From Gnetum montanum (lineage: Eukaryota; Streptophyta; Gnetopsida; Gnetales; Gnetaceae), in the NCBI GenBank assembly GCA_015680685.1, contig MNCI01016355.1, positions 645,106-709,105 of the forward strand: DNA of 64,000 nt. The letters run 5' to 3'. The translations under genes were made by a program, and so were the position numbers. Of the stretch, positions 48,855-61,434 are shown piece after piece (positions within the stretch are counted from its first letter, which is position 1; the number at the start of each line of letters is the position of its first letter). The notes beneath the pieces were generated by a model that was given only the letters and a program-made list of their open reading frames with translations, was not told the DNA's origin and did no database searches.

Positions 48855-51800
48855 TTTTCTTTTATGAGTTGTGAATAGGAATAAATAAAGATGTTGTATA
48901 ACTCTTAATTACTACACTAACTTTAAGAAAATAAATTTCAAGAATTTTAATAAGTGTTAGCAAAAACTTTTTCCATTAATAAACTTCAAGCATGTTAAGA
49001 AGTGTTAGCAAAAATTAATAAGTGAGTGGCATCATTAAGCTTAGTGCTTTAATCCTTCATATCTCTACTAATAGTTCTAGGTAATATCTACGTAATTTCT
49101 CTATTAGTTACTTCAACTTGATCATTTTCTTGGGGATGATAAGGTGTAGTGAGTTTGTGATTGACCCCAAAATGTTGCATTAATTTTTTAAATGTAGCTC
49201 TAGTGAAATGAGTTCTATTTTCTGAGATTAACATTCTTGGTACTTTAAGCCTATTCACCACATTTTGCTAAAATAATTTTATAGCTATTGTGGCTATGTA
49301 ATCTTTAACTATAGCTACTTCTATCCACTTAGTACAATAATCAATAGTCACAATAGCATAGGACTTTTCATTTGACATTAGTATGATGGACCCCATAAAA
49401 TCAATACCCCAAATATCAAATAGTTCTAATGCTTGTATCCACTATTGTGATTGTTCATTTCTAATAGTTAGTCATTCATCATTTTAACATCTTTACAAGA
49501 TTATGCAAACTAGTATGCATCCCTCAATATGATAGGCCAAAAGCAGCTTGCCATTAGAAGTTTCATGTCTTCATGTGCATCTTGTAGGACTCTTTGTTGA
49601 TTTTTCTTAGGAATACACCATCAGATTAGATCATATACACAAATCTTATAAAGATTTCCCTGAATTTTCATGTACTATTTTGCTTTGTATAGAAATTTTT
49701 CTTTTTGTTTTTTTGTCCCATTCAATAGGAGATTCTTGTAAAGTGAGATAAGTCATATAATCTATAATCCATGACATTGCTACTAGATTTATAACTATGG
49801 CTAACTTTATAAATAGGATTTCATTGAGAAATTGATGTGATAATGGTTCTTCATTCTTTTGAAAATCTCATCTTAGTCTTAATAGGTGATCAGCTACAAC
49901 ATTTTTAGTTCCTTTCCTATCAATCATTGTGATGTTAAATTCTTATAATATGAAGAAACATCTAATCAGTCTTGGACTAACTACTGGTTTATTCATTAAT
50001 AATTGAATTACCCTGTGCTTATTAGGAATATAAATTAAATATCCAAGCACATAATGTTAAAATGTTTCAAGTGTATACACCACAACCATAAGTGCCTTTT
50101 TCTATAGTGGTATAGTTAAGTTGTAGCCATGTAATGCTTTTACTAGTGCAATGTTTGTAGTATGGTCTTTTTTGATCATCTAATTAGGTTAACATTATTC
50201 CTAATGCATAGTTTGAAGCATCATTCATGATGTGGATAGGCCTTAAACAATCTAGAGCTCTAAGGATTGGTATCTTAATTAGCTTTTATTTCAAGCTTTC
50301 AAATGTTTTTTCACATTCATCTTACCATTGGAATGATGCATATTTCTTTGTTAGTTCCACATGTGATTTTGTAATCTTTGAAAATTTCTCAATAAGTCTT
50401 CTATAATACCTTGTGTAACTAATAAATGATCTAAAATCCTTAACTATTTATGGCCTTTGGGTAATATTCTAGATGAATATGATTTTTTCTAGATCTATTT
50501 CTATTTTCTTATATGATATCTTGTGTTCTAGAACTATGCCATCTTAGACCATTAAATGGCTTTTTTTTTGCTAATTTAGATTTAAATTTTTTTGACACAT
50601 CATTTTAGAACTTGCTCAAAGATTTCTAAAGCATGGTTGAAGTTAAGTCCATAAGTAGAAAAATTATTCATAAATACCTTAAATCCATTACCAATATGTT
50701 TTTGGAAGATTCTAAGTATAAGTCTTTAGAATGCTGCTGGAGCATTTCATAAGTTAAATGACATTTACATTCCTCATAGGCTGGTGAACATTATCTTCTC
50801 TTAATCTTCTAGTGCAATACGAATTTGGTTGTATCCATTGTGTTCATTCAGAGACTTGTAATACTGGTGTCCCATAATAGTATCCAAAACTTAATTAACA
50901 AATGATAAAGGAAAATGGTCCTTGAATGTCACCATATTTAATAATAAGAAATCTATATAGATCCTTCACTAATCATCCTTTTTTGGAATAATAACCAATG
51001 GGCTAATCCATTCATTATCTATAATAGGGTAGATGAACCCTACCTTTAGCAGCTTTTGTAGTTCTTATTTGATTACTTCTTTGAGTTTTGGGTTCAATCT
51101 TTATTAAGGTTAGTGTTGTGGCTTAATAGCTGAATTTGTGTAGATACAATGTTGACAAATTTGTGGATCAATGTTAGTGATTTCATCATAAGATGATGCG
51201 AATCTAGTTGGCCATTTGTTTACCACTTTCAATAATCTTCTTTTCTATTCCTTATCCAACTTGACATTTATGATAATTAGTTTTTCATTATTCATGAAAG
51301 CATATTCAAGAATATGATGTAAGAATTTTAGTTTTAGCAATTTTGGTTCATACTTATCTAGTATTTCTAATTCTCCCCATTCCACATTTTTCTATTATTG
51401 AAACTTAGTATAGAGAAGTTGTCTTCTTATCTATTCCATCTTGTCAGTTTCTTCTACATAGGCACTTGTAGTCTTCTCGACTAGTTCCATGCATATATTT
51501 GATTTAGATTCTATGTTATTATTCAACAACTAAGTGTCTTCTTGCTTTATGACTATTGCATATAAATACAGTTGTACACACATGTCTTCAATACATCATT
51601 TGCATGCTAAGATGGTATCTTGTCTTGTTGTCCAGACTTTCTGCACATAATTACACTTGTTATCGATGTATTTGATACATGACACTCTGCATCTTTGAAT
51701 GGCTCTAGTTTCATCCTCCTTGGAGATTTCCAAGGATAAGTCTCTAATTCCAAGCTTAGCATCCATGGTGCTGATTCATGTCCTTCCTATAATGATAAGG

Positions 51801-54609
51801 AATTATCCTTTATTCTTTCCAATGTGAATAATAAGAAAATCTATAGGATAAGACTAGCTACTTATGATCATCACCACATCTTTCACTTGTCCAAGTGGAA
51901 TAACAATAGACTAGTTAGCTAACTCTAGTTGAATATGACATATCTATAATGGAGGTATATTCTTGGGCTTGTACATATATTGAGAGATGAGATTTCCTCT
52001 TGACCTAGAATCCAATAGAGCTCTATACAACTTGTGTCCTACTATTTGGTGATAGCTTAAAGGACTTATAGATTTGTTAATTTCTTGGAAAGTGCTCCTA
52101 CCTTTATCTAGTGTGTTATTATTTGTGTAAGCATGGAAATCATTAAATTATTTGTTGTTGATGTTGGAAGTTTGATAGTGATTTGAGGACTTACCATCAG
52201 AGAAGCAAGATTAGACATGGTTCTTGTCTGTAGAATCTTTTCTAGACTAGCACTAAAGAAGGTATATTTTCTTGATATTGGTTCACTTATAATAGTTATG
52301 TACTTTTGTATACTAACTATCATAGTAGCAATTTTCTTTTGGGATTGTGATGGTAGTTCCCCTTGCATTACTAATAGTGATACTGCTAGTAAAGGATTAG
52401 AAGCCTAATAAGGATGACATGTTGTTGATTAAGACATATAAGGTTGGGACTCAATGCATGGGATTGTAGGTCTATTGTACTTAGTTGAATAGTAGGAGGA
52501 AAAATCTTAGAAAAAAGTATTATCAAAAAATATAGAACACTGAACATAATATTCATAAGAATCTAGTTATCGATATGCATATTATTGTCTTGGTGATGGC
52601 ATCCCCCATGACTATGGTTGTTGTCACTATTGTTGGTATTGCTCTTGCATTGGAGGATAAACCCTATGTGCATAATATGATCATTGATAGTGATGTTTTT
52701 AATTATGTTGTGGATAGGGTAATCATCTAGGCATTCACTTTTTGACAAATTTTGAATTAAGTACATATGCCTAGACTCTTATAAGTGGGCTATAATAGGA
52801 CAACATCCCTTAGGATGTTCATATTGGTATTCATTGCAATCATTTCCATCTTTAGAACTTGAGTTCATAACCTCCTTTATGACAAAAAATTTTTCTTTGT
52901 TCTTATAATTCTCATGTCCATGATCCCTCTTCTTTTTTCTATTCTTATTTTTATTATTTACTTATTTAGTTTTCTCTTCTACTATATTAAGCATTGTTGT
53001 AAAATTTTCATGTATAGAACCCCATATTTTCTCTACCTTTTTTGTAATATCATTTAATGATTTCTAAATAGGCAAAGTATTTTGATGAATCACCTCTTCT
53101 AGTGTTTCTTCTTCTTGTGTCTTACATATCCTCATATCTCCTTTTTTAATAGCAAGGTTACTATTATACTCTTCAGCTAATTTCCTCTTATGAAACTCTC
53201 CTTTTTCTTCTATCACTTTATCCAGTAATCATTAAAATTGATGAGTTTTCATTTCTAATAACCTTCCTTGGGCACATACTTAAGGATCTCGCTTGTTTTG
53301 TTCCTTAACCCATCTATGATATGTTGTAGTTATTTCCATTAGGAAAACCCATGGCCTAGGCATTTATGTAATAGTGAATAGTATCTACCCATTGCTCCAT
53401 TAAGGGATTTATGTATCCCTTTTTTTCATCCTTGGATTTATTTCCTTAAGTTTAATACTCTGGAATAGGTTTAATGCTTATCATTAAAGAGCTCTAGCAT
53501 GGTATTCCATCTTTAGATTGATTCTGGTTCTAAGAATATGTACTAGCTTTTTGCTTCCCTCATGAGTATTTTTGAAAATAAATTTAAGTTTAGCCAATCA
53601 GTCTCTATGTTCTATAGGGCACATGCATCATGGAAAGCTTAAAGGTAATGTTGTGGATCTACATTATCTTCTCCTTCAAACTTTGGAATGTTATTCATAT
53701 CAAGTCACTTGACACAACTATTCCTTAGATGTCTAGTAGGTATGTACACTACTTCCTTAATGTTAATCATGCTACAGGTGACCAATAGAGGTTCTTTATA
53801 ATTTTCAAGTTCATAATATCTATTGTAGTGATGACTCCTTTGATGCTCATAATGTTATTTGCTCACATGCCTAACTCCCCTTTCTCTATCTTCTTCATCA
53901 TTTTCTTCTTCATCAAAATGTATTCTTCTATTGGCATGTCTCTCATGATTCCTTCTTCTTTGCGTATCATGATCCCTTAGTCTTTGTCCTCCCTTGTTAG
54001 AGTCTATTGATGAGTGTGATGAAGGGGATGATAGACTTGAAGGATGATGTTAATTAGTTCTTCTTTTATGACTTATTGATTCATCTCTTCTAGCTTTATT
54101 GAAGGCCTTAAGCCTTGAATTCCTCCTAAGTTTGGAATTTGTCTCATCTCTTCTAGGCATTTCTATAAGAGCTAAATATAAATTTTTCTTCACAGGATCT
54201 TTATTGCATATAACAGGTGATTAAGAATTGGATCTATGAGTATGATAAGACTTTTTAGCTTTGTCTAGCATATATTCTTTCTCTATAAGGACAAGCACCT
54301 AAAGTGCATTTTCTTTATCTTATTCATATTTTGCTATCATAATAGCATCCCTTCTTGCTTGAGCCTCTATTGGTTGATATGGCCTAGTTATATTTTTGGT
54401 AATTAAATACCTTCCTTTTGCATGGCCAGGATATGATCTTAGTAGAGTTGCTTGAAGCATAGATAGTACCGAGCATTCTAGTGGCAAGACAATGTGGCCC
54501 TGTACGTCTTTTCATTTGAACTATTCATTCTAATGGAAAATGAATGTGAAATCAGGATAATAAGGATCAACATAAGCATATGGTATTCTTGCTTTCATTG
54601 GTTCACTAT
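48855..54609 (-). pseudogene. gag-pol interior of element C, heavily decayed
   Basis: From right to left on the minus strand: gag N-terminus near 54,600-54,330, capsid region about 53,700-53,250, the Cys/His motif at 52,838-52,785 (CNEYQYEHPKGCCP), protease-like sequence near 52,060-51,750, and reverse transcriptase about 51,150-50,400. Integrase spans about 49,480-49,080, including GIDFMG near 49,400 and TPYHPQENDQVEVTNREI near 49,140-49,090. The RT active site, FMDD in D', reads FMNN (50,662-50,673). Stops occur about every 10-20 codons. This is the oldest pol in the window, consistent with hosting the other insertions. Confidence 0.75.
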
Positions 54610-55462
54610 TGATGAATCATGTTTTGACTGGCTCCAATATCAAATATCCAATATTAGAGCCTTAATATCGGATACCCAATATTGGATCTCAAGACACGAT
54701 GTCGAATATTTGATATCACGGGGTATATGCTAGACTATAAATATAGTGCTTGAGCTCATGATTTTCATATTAGTTTTTTTTATAGATAGAAAAGCTCTTG
54801 CAATTTTTTTTCTCTAGAGTTAGAATATTTTCTAAGTGCCTGTAGTAGGAGTCTAAGTGTGTACGGATCTTTGTTGGAACACTGATGTACCTAAGCACAA
54901 CAGTGTGATAGAAATAAAAATGAACCCTTTTGATCATCATTGTAGCATTGAGAATAGATTAATATTTCCTTGATGCATTTAATACTCATGCACTTTACTT
55001 TAATGCACTTTAATTAAGCAATTAATTTTCAGTTGTTAATGAACACAAGCACGACCACCTTAAGCATAGTTGTAGTACTTGGTAACCCAGAAACGCTTAA
55101 CGTTTGGTAGCATAGCAGCGCTATACATGGTTAAGATGTGTCTAGAAAGTGGAAATGGGTACTTATGTTAGGCTAGCTAGGAAATAGATAAAATTTGATC
55201 TTAAATTACTCTACCTTTCATTCTTGTTCTAGGTGATTAAACTTATAAAATATAAAATGATAAAAATCACATACCTCAGTTGCACTTAATCATATACTTG
55301 TACCTCACAAGTGGAACTGAGAAGACAATGATCATTTTAACTAGATTTCACTTCCTTGAAACCATTGTACTTAAGAACTTAAGCTCTAAAGAATTTGATT
55401 GGATCGTGAATGAATGCTTGTGATTCGTATGGTTGGGCATAGGGGTACCTCACCGCTCATCA
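54610..55462 (+). repeat. 5' LTR of element D'
   Basis: 853 bp, TGATGAATCATG ... CGCTCATCA. TATA box at 54,736-54,743. The sequence that follows, TTAGCGCTATTGCTAGGGAT, is a decayed tRNA-Asp type primer site. Confidence 0.88.
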
Positions 55463-55622
55463 TTAGCGCTATTGCTAGGGATCTTTTAGTTGTTTCATAC
55501 ACTATCTAGGACTAGTGAAAAATTATTCAAATCTTTGAAATGAACCTTAGAGTCATATCATACTTCAAAAATAACTACAACAATTTCTAGAAGCACATTG
55601 CATTTTTATTTTCTAACATAAA

Positions 55623-58140
55623 ATTTCTTCTTCTCATAGGAGCGATTCTCCATCCAAGGCTAATAAAGTACATCAACTAGTGCCCCAACAATATTGAGTC
55701 GTATATGCTCATCCTGATGAGTATGTACCAAATTTCACCTTCATCCTACACTAGAATGAACAATTGCATGGAGGGTAACATTGTATTACTACCCAATCAA
55801 TCCGTTCCACAATGCTCCAACAAATGCTTATACAATGGGGTCTACAAGGACTTCATGTTGAGTATGTGGTGTAGGATAGTAATGCTAGGGATTATCATCC
55901 TAGTGATGCACAACATCTTAGGGATCGTCAGTTTGAATAGCATTATGAATTTGTCAAGGGAAAAGGATTTAATGATTCCCCATTCCTGCTATACCAAAAA
56001 TATGGTGGAGAGCCCTTCTTAGGGGTTTTCCATTTAGTGAAATTCCTATCTTTGACTTCAATGAAGGAGGTCAAAACTAGAACCGATAGTCCATGATTCA
56101 CAATCTTGGTTCTAGTAAGAATGGATCTAATGATAAAATAGGATCCAAAGAGGTAAGTTAAGGTAGGGATGCGAACAAAAAATAAGATCATGATCATGGT
56201 CGTGATCATCGAAGAGGTGGTAGTAGGCATTGTGATGGTGCTAGTCCTCCTTCCTCTCCACCTTTGTCATCATCGTCATCGTAGGAGGCACGACCATAAT
56301 GGAGGTGATTAATGAAACTAAAATGATCAAAGGGACAATCTGTCAAGGCAAGACTAAGGGCGCGAGCAATCAAGAGAGATCCACCACCATGAATGAAGGT
56401 GTAGTAGAGGACATCATAGGCACTATAATCTTGGCCTCGAAGAGCCTTTGCTTGCTACCTAGAGTATGCTCAACATTGCAAAGGTAATACAAATTTCAAT
56501 AAGGCATGTAAAGGATAGTCGGATCAAAAGGCTAGACATGAATAATATTTTTTGGTTTGAAAGGGGATATAACTCAGATCTGTAGAATTATCTTCAAGCT
56601 TTTCAAGATGCATGTGCCTTACAAATTATATAAAATGAGTGGAAAAAGCTTAAGTTGTTCCCATGGACATTCATTAAAGAAGCTAAAAATTAGTATTGGT
56701 CCATAGAACTAGAATCTATCAGATGATGGAGTACCATGCTTAAATTGTTCAATGATAAATATCAAATGTACTCTAGAGTGTCCAACTTGAGAAGGTAGAT
56801 CCAAGGATGGAAACAAGGAACACACAAACCCTTGGATGCTACCATTGGATAGTATTATTCCTTAATGCACAAATGTCCTAACCATGGTTATTCTCAACTA
56901 AACCAACTTCACCACATTGTAGATGAACTTCGATTAGAAACTAGGAGAACCCTTGGCATTTATGCTTAAGTGTAACTCTCAGAATTAAGTATCCATCAGA
57001 TCCAAAAATTGATTGAGCAAGTAGCTAAAAAGGAAGGTGAATTAAGAAAAAGAGAAAGTGCAGAAGAGTATAATCATGATTCTTTTATTTTCAAGAGGGA
57101 GGTTTGATTTTGTGATAGTGAGAAAGAATCAACACTTGATGAGGTGGTGAATAGGAAAGCCTTGCCACTCCAAAAATTTCAATCCAAAATTGCATCCAAG
57201 GTTGATCAATTATGGAACTTCATGGATAGCAGATTTCAAGCTATCCTAAAAATTGCTAAAGATTCCAAGGAACAAGGTAGTGATCATGAGCGTAGGAGGT
57301 GTAGGGAAACTAAATGTGCCATTCAAAGAGGTAAGGACAAGATTGCTACAATAGAAGAAGTTGAGGGAAGTGAATCAGATGATGATGATGGATGTGACAT
57401 CTACTAGTATGAACATCCTAAGGGATGTTGCCCCACAGTGTCACACTTACAGGAGTCTAAGGCATACGCTTTGAATCCACAACTCACACAAAGGCAAATA
57501 CCCAAAAGATTACCTTATCCTCAAGGAAATTTGAGGTAGTTATACTAGCAACAACAGTATTATCCAAGTGGAACTCCACAACCATATGAGCAATATCAAC
57601 AATGGCAACAACCACATTCATGGGCACTAGTACCACCAAGGCAACAATATCCTTACCGATAACTTGATCCATATGGGTATTATGTTCAGAAACCCCTATC
57701 TCCACATGACTCTGCTAGTCATGTTTCTACTTTCCAATCTCACTACCACCCTTTTGATTATTATCAAACTCATTCTCCACATGCAAGAAGGGATTCCACC
57801 TCTTACCCATATCCTTCTCCTATTCCTGCACCTCTTCCTCCATCCTCTGCACAACTACCACCTACTCCACCTATGTAGGGTAAACTCCTAGATTAACCGT
57901 AATAATGCATTGCTACCAAGGCTATTAATCTACAATCAGTTCATCAACTGAGTGGTTCAGATACTCGATCAAAGAAAAAGACCTTTCTTTCAACCATGCA
58001 GTCCACTTAAGCCCTCAAATACACTTATGGTTGACAGCCCTATTCCTCCATCCTCCTTTGTATCAAACTCCTTCAAGTCCCCTTTAAACCAAATACCACC
58101 TAAGATCCATATTGTTATGCTTACTCACGTTGTATCTAAT
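55623..58140 (+). pseudogene. gag of element D'
   Basis: The start codon position reads ATT (about 55,623) instead of the ATG seen in element B. Then the N-terminal block (YAHPDEYVPNFTFILH near 55,706-55,755), capsid-like region (56,520-57,080), Cys/His motif at 57,393-57,446 with an in-frame TAG, and Pro/Tyr-rich tail. Many stops. Confidence 0.7.
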
Positions 58141-58199
58141 TAAATCCATGCTAGCAACCTTCCCAAGAAATTAGCTAATCTTGAAAGTCCTCTTATTTA

Positions 58200-58611
58200 T
58201 TTGCAGATTGCAAGGAATGAACCATGCAAAGCCCTTATTGATTCTAATTTGGATGTCAACCTAATCTCTCATGAGATGTATACTGCATGAAACTTACCTC
58301 CTTTAAAGAAGAGCAATATCAAATTAGAATTGGTAGACTAGTCCGTCACTATTCCATTGGGACTAGTAGAAGGCATTATGACCATTATCTGTGGGTGGTC
58401 TTATCCTGTTGATTTCCTAGTGATCAAGGTGAAGAACTACAAAGGGGACTTCCCAATCATCATGGGAAGGGCATGGCTAAGTAATGTTGTTGTAAGAATG
58501 GGCATTAGAGATCTTTTCTTGGAAATATCTAAAGAAAATGCATTTGGGAAGATCAAGAAGAAGCAAGTTCCATGCATTGCGTATAGGAATATGGGATGCA
58601 ATTGTGTGTAG
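58200..58611 (+). pseudogene. Retropepsin-like protease of element D'
   Basis: Homologous along its length to 42,301-42,642 of element B; NEPCKALIDSNLDVNLIS carries an Asp-Ser at the active-site position but lacks the following Gly. PIIMGRAWLSNVVVRMG is the second motif. Confidence 0.65.
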
Positions 58612-59039
58612 AAACTCTAGGTACTGAACTGAGCATCCATCTCTACATGCAAGTAGTATGCACCAAAAGCATAAATTCAAAGGTGTCTATACATGGTAGC
58701 CACAAAACAAGAGGGCACCTAGTGGTTGACCACTGATTATAAGAGTAGCACATTTTGCATGAAACTAATTAAGAAACTGACATGTGCATATGTCGTAGGC
58801 ATGGATGAACTAGAGTAAGTTCAACACCAACTCTCTGATGATGCAAATGATGATACCTTCTGGGAAGAGTTGAAAATTCTTGAAAATTTCAAGAGCCCCT
58901 TGAACTAAAAGCTCTATCGGCTAGTATGGAATATGTGTTTTTGAAGAATGGAAAGCTAGTCATAATTAATGCAAATCTTGCTCTAGAATAGAGAAATATG
59001 CTATTAAATGTGGTTGAAAAATGGTTAGCAGCCTTTGTT

Positions 59040-59620
59040 GGTCATATCTAGAACTCACAAGGATTGATCCTAGGATATGCCAGCATCGCATCTACACTAA
59101 CCCAGCTATGAAGCCAAAGAGGTAGCCACAAAGATGATTGAACCCCAACTGAAGTAGATCATGAAAGAGAAAATCAAACAACTCCTCAAGGTGGGGTTCA
59201 TTTATCCCATTGCGGAGAGCAAGTGGGTTGGTCCACTCATTATTGTACCTAAGTAAGGTGGCAAATGGCGAGTTTGCATCAATTTTTGACTACTAAATAT
59301 GGCAACATTTAAGGATTATTTTCCATTGCCATTTGTTGATTAGGTGTTAGACACAATCTCTAGGCATTGCTACTATACTTTCCTAGATGGTTATAGTGGC
59401 TATAACCAAATCCAGATCACATTGGAGGACTAGACCAAGACAACATTCATGAGTCCTTAGGGGAAATTTTGCATATCGCAAGATGCCTTTTGGTCTATTA
59501 AATGCCCCTAGTACATTCCAACACTTGGTCCTAAGCATTTTTCAATAGCAAATTAGTAGTGGTGTGGAAGTCTTCATGGATGACTTCTCCACCTATGGAG
59601 CTATATTTAAGTAAGCCTTG
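59040..59620 (+). pseudogene. Reverse transcriptase of element D', 3'-truncated
   Basis: RT blocks include FLDGYSGYNQIQI (59,381-59,420), MPFGLLNAPSTFQ (59,482-59,522) and VFMDDFSTYG (59,569-59,600) with both catalytic Asp residues. The sequence breaks at about 59,620. Stops and frame changes precede the active site. Confidence 0.75.
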
Positions 59621-59974
59621 GGCATAATAAAGATTGAATAAACATAATTGAATGTGCATAATAAATAACATATGCATAAGCAAATACTTGTAAAGGCATG
59701 ATAACTAACAAAAATAAAAACTTCTAGGGGTAATTGGATTTCATCATTTAATCATAAAATATTCATAAGATTTATGAATAAGCTCTAATAGAAGTAAAAT
59801 TAAGGATACAAAACTTTAACAAATATCCTATCAAGAAAATTGCATTTACTTATGTAGGAAATTAATAATAACAACAATAATTATTATAGTAATAACAATT
59901 TGCTATTCTATTGAAATGCATATGAAAGAATTAATGAATTAATAATTAAATTTATGCAAATTTATAGGTTATGA
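59621..59974. other. AT-rich junction sequence
   Basis: No coding signal and no clear match to the other elements. It joins the truncated end of D' to an LTR fragment of type C. Confidence 0.4.
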
Positions 59975-60480
59975 TACTATTAGTGATAAGTATCCATTCC
60001 TAGTTTTTCATAAATGTTATGGATTAATGTAATTGTTACTAGAATTACCAAGTAACTTTACCAATGAGTGCATCAAGAAAAGTCACTACTGGGTTACCAA
60101 ACAATTACACTTTACGCTCAAAACCAATTGTACTAATTTTTCCTTTACTAATGAACATGGTAATATTAAATGACTTAGAAAATGTAAATGATATAATAAA
60201 AGTAAACAACATAGAAAAGTAAATCTATTCTATGTGAGATGCGACAATGATGAAGAACAAACTTGATCTTTATTGCTATTCATAAATTGTGTTTAGGAAT
60301 AATCCACTCAAATAAAGATGTCATACAACTATTAATCACTACAATGCAAACATTCACAACTAACTCTAACTTTAAGAAAACAAACTACAAGAATCTCACT
60401 AAGTGTTTGTAAAATTTCTGTTGTTTAACATAAGAGTGGGCTCATATTTATAGACATGACCATGGCCCACTACATCATAT
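59975..60480 (-). repeat. LTR fragment of type C, minus orientation
   Basis: Matches 32,840-33,091, 38,734-38,786 and 48,855-48,950 in one uninterrupted stretch. A complement TATA box (CATATTTATAG) lies near 60,450. It gives the empty-site sequence CTATTCTATG at the point where element A inserted in the other copy. The right edge is unclear. Confidence 0.65.
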
Positions 60481-61299
60481 TTATGACATCATATAATGAA
60501 CTACAATATTGCATCTATGATATTGTACTCCTTTACAAAAATTGTTTCATCAACATAGATACAATATACTTATGAAAAGATTTATAAATACCCAACATGC
60601 ACCACATTAAATGCCTCATTTTCATCATAGTCTAGCAAGGCCGTTGTAGTTAATTTTTATAAAAGATAGAATTTTTCATCGAGTGCCTACAACATAAATG
60701 CAATAAATTGTTTAGAATCTTATTTGAGATTTATTTTCTATCATCGTAGTACTTGGCATAGTTTAATAATTTTCTTAATTGTTATTTAATTTTTTAATTC
60801 TTTTAGCATAACATTTACTTTCACATGCATGTTAATGATTTGATGGAATAAGGATGACTAGTTTTGAGTGTAGAAATGTATTCACTTGCTAATCCTAGCA
60901 GCATTATCACTTGGTTTGCCCAATAGCATAATAGTTGGTAATTCCATTAGTAAGTATGTGAGTTTAAAATGTGCATAATAGACTAGGATTGAATACTCAT
61001 CACCTTAACCTAGTTTAGGATTCACTTAATTGCAAAATAGACTAGTTAGATTAATCTATTATATTTTAATATTTTAGTAATATTTTGATATGATCATCTC
61101 AACATTAACATCATATGCTTCAATGATAGTAAACCATTCGATTTACCCACACAAGTGTGATTAGGAAGATAGCAATAATCAATCAAATGTCTAGCTATCT
61201 AGATACCCATGCTAGCCTAGTTCATGGAATTCGATAAGGTTGCATGTGAATGCTTGTGTTTTATATGGTTAAGCATAGGGTCTAATTTGCTACATATCA
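60481..61299 (+). repeat. 5' LTR of element D (left edge uncertain)
   Basis: Ends ACATATCA at 61,299 followed by a primer site. TATA box TATAAATA at 60,583-60,590. The left edge cannot be fixed because it abuts a similar LTR in opposite orientation. Confidence 0.6.
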
Positions 61300-61300
61300 T

Positions 61301-61318
61301 TGGCACCATTACCAAAGA
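61301..61318 (+). other. Primer binding site of element D
   Basis: TGGCACCATTACCAAAGA, a decayed tRNA-Asp type site. Confidence 0.6.
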
Positions 61319-61434
61319 CTTAATGCTAGTGATTTAGATAGTTAGAATCATCTAAGGATCGTAGTTAGAGCTCAATATAATTTATTACTTAGAAATAATA
61401 TTATTTTATTTAAAGCACACTTAGTAAGTAAAAG

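Larger units (their letters stand above)
32557..54609 (-). mobile_element. Old gag-pol Gypsy element C, minus orientation, broken by nested insertions
   Basis: The left LTR of C is in three pieces: 32,557-33,091, 38,734-38,786 and 48,855 to about 48,990. These become contiguous when elements A and B are omitted, and they match the LTR fragment at 59,975-60,480. Its interior runs on the minus strand from integrase near 49,080 to gag at 54,609, where element D' is inserted. The 5' end of C lies, truncated, to the right of D'. Confidence 0.8.
54610..59620 (+). mobile_element. Gypsy element D', truncated in reverse transcriptase
   Basis: 5' LTR 54,610-55,462, decayed primer site, gag from about 55,623, protease and the first part of reverse transcriptase. 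Homology to element B stops at about 59,620, shortly after the RT active site; RNase H, integrase and the 3' LTR are absent. Inserted in the gag of element C. Confidence 0.82.
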
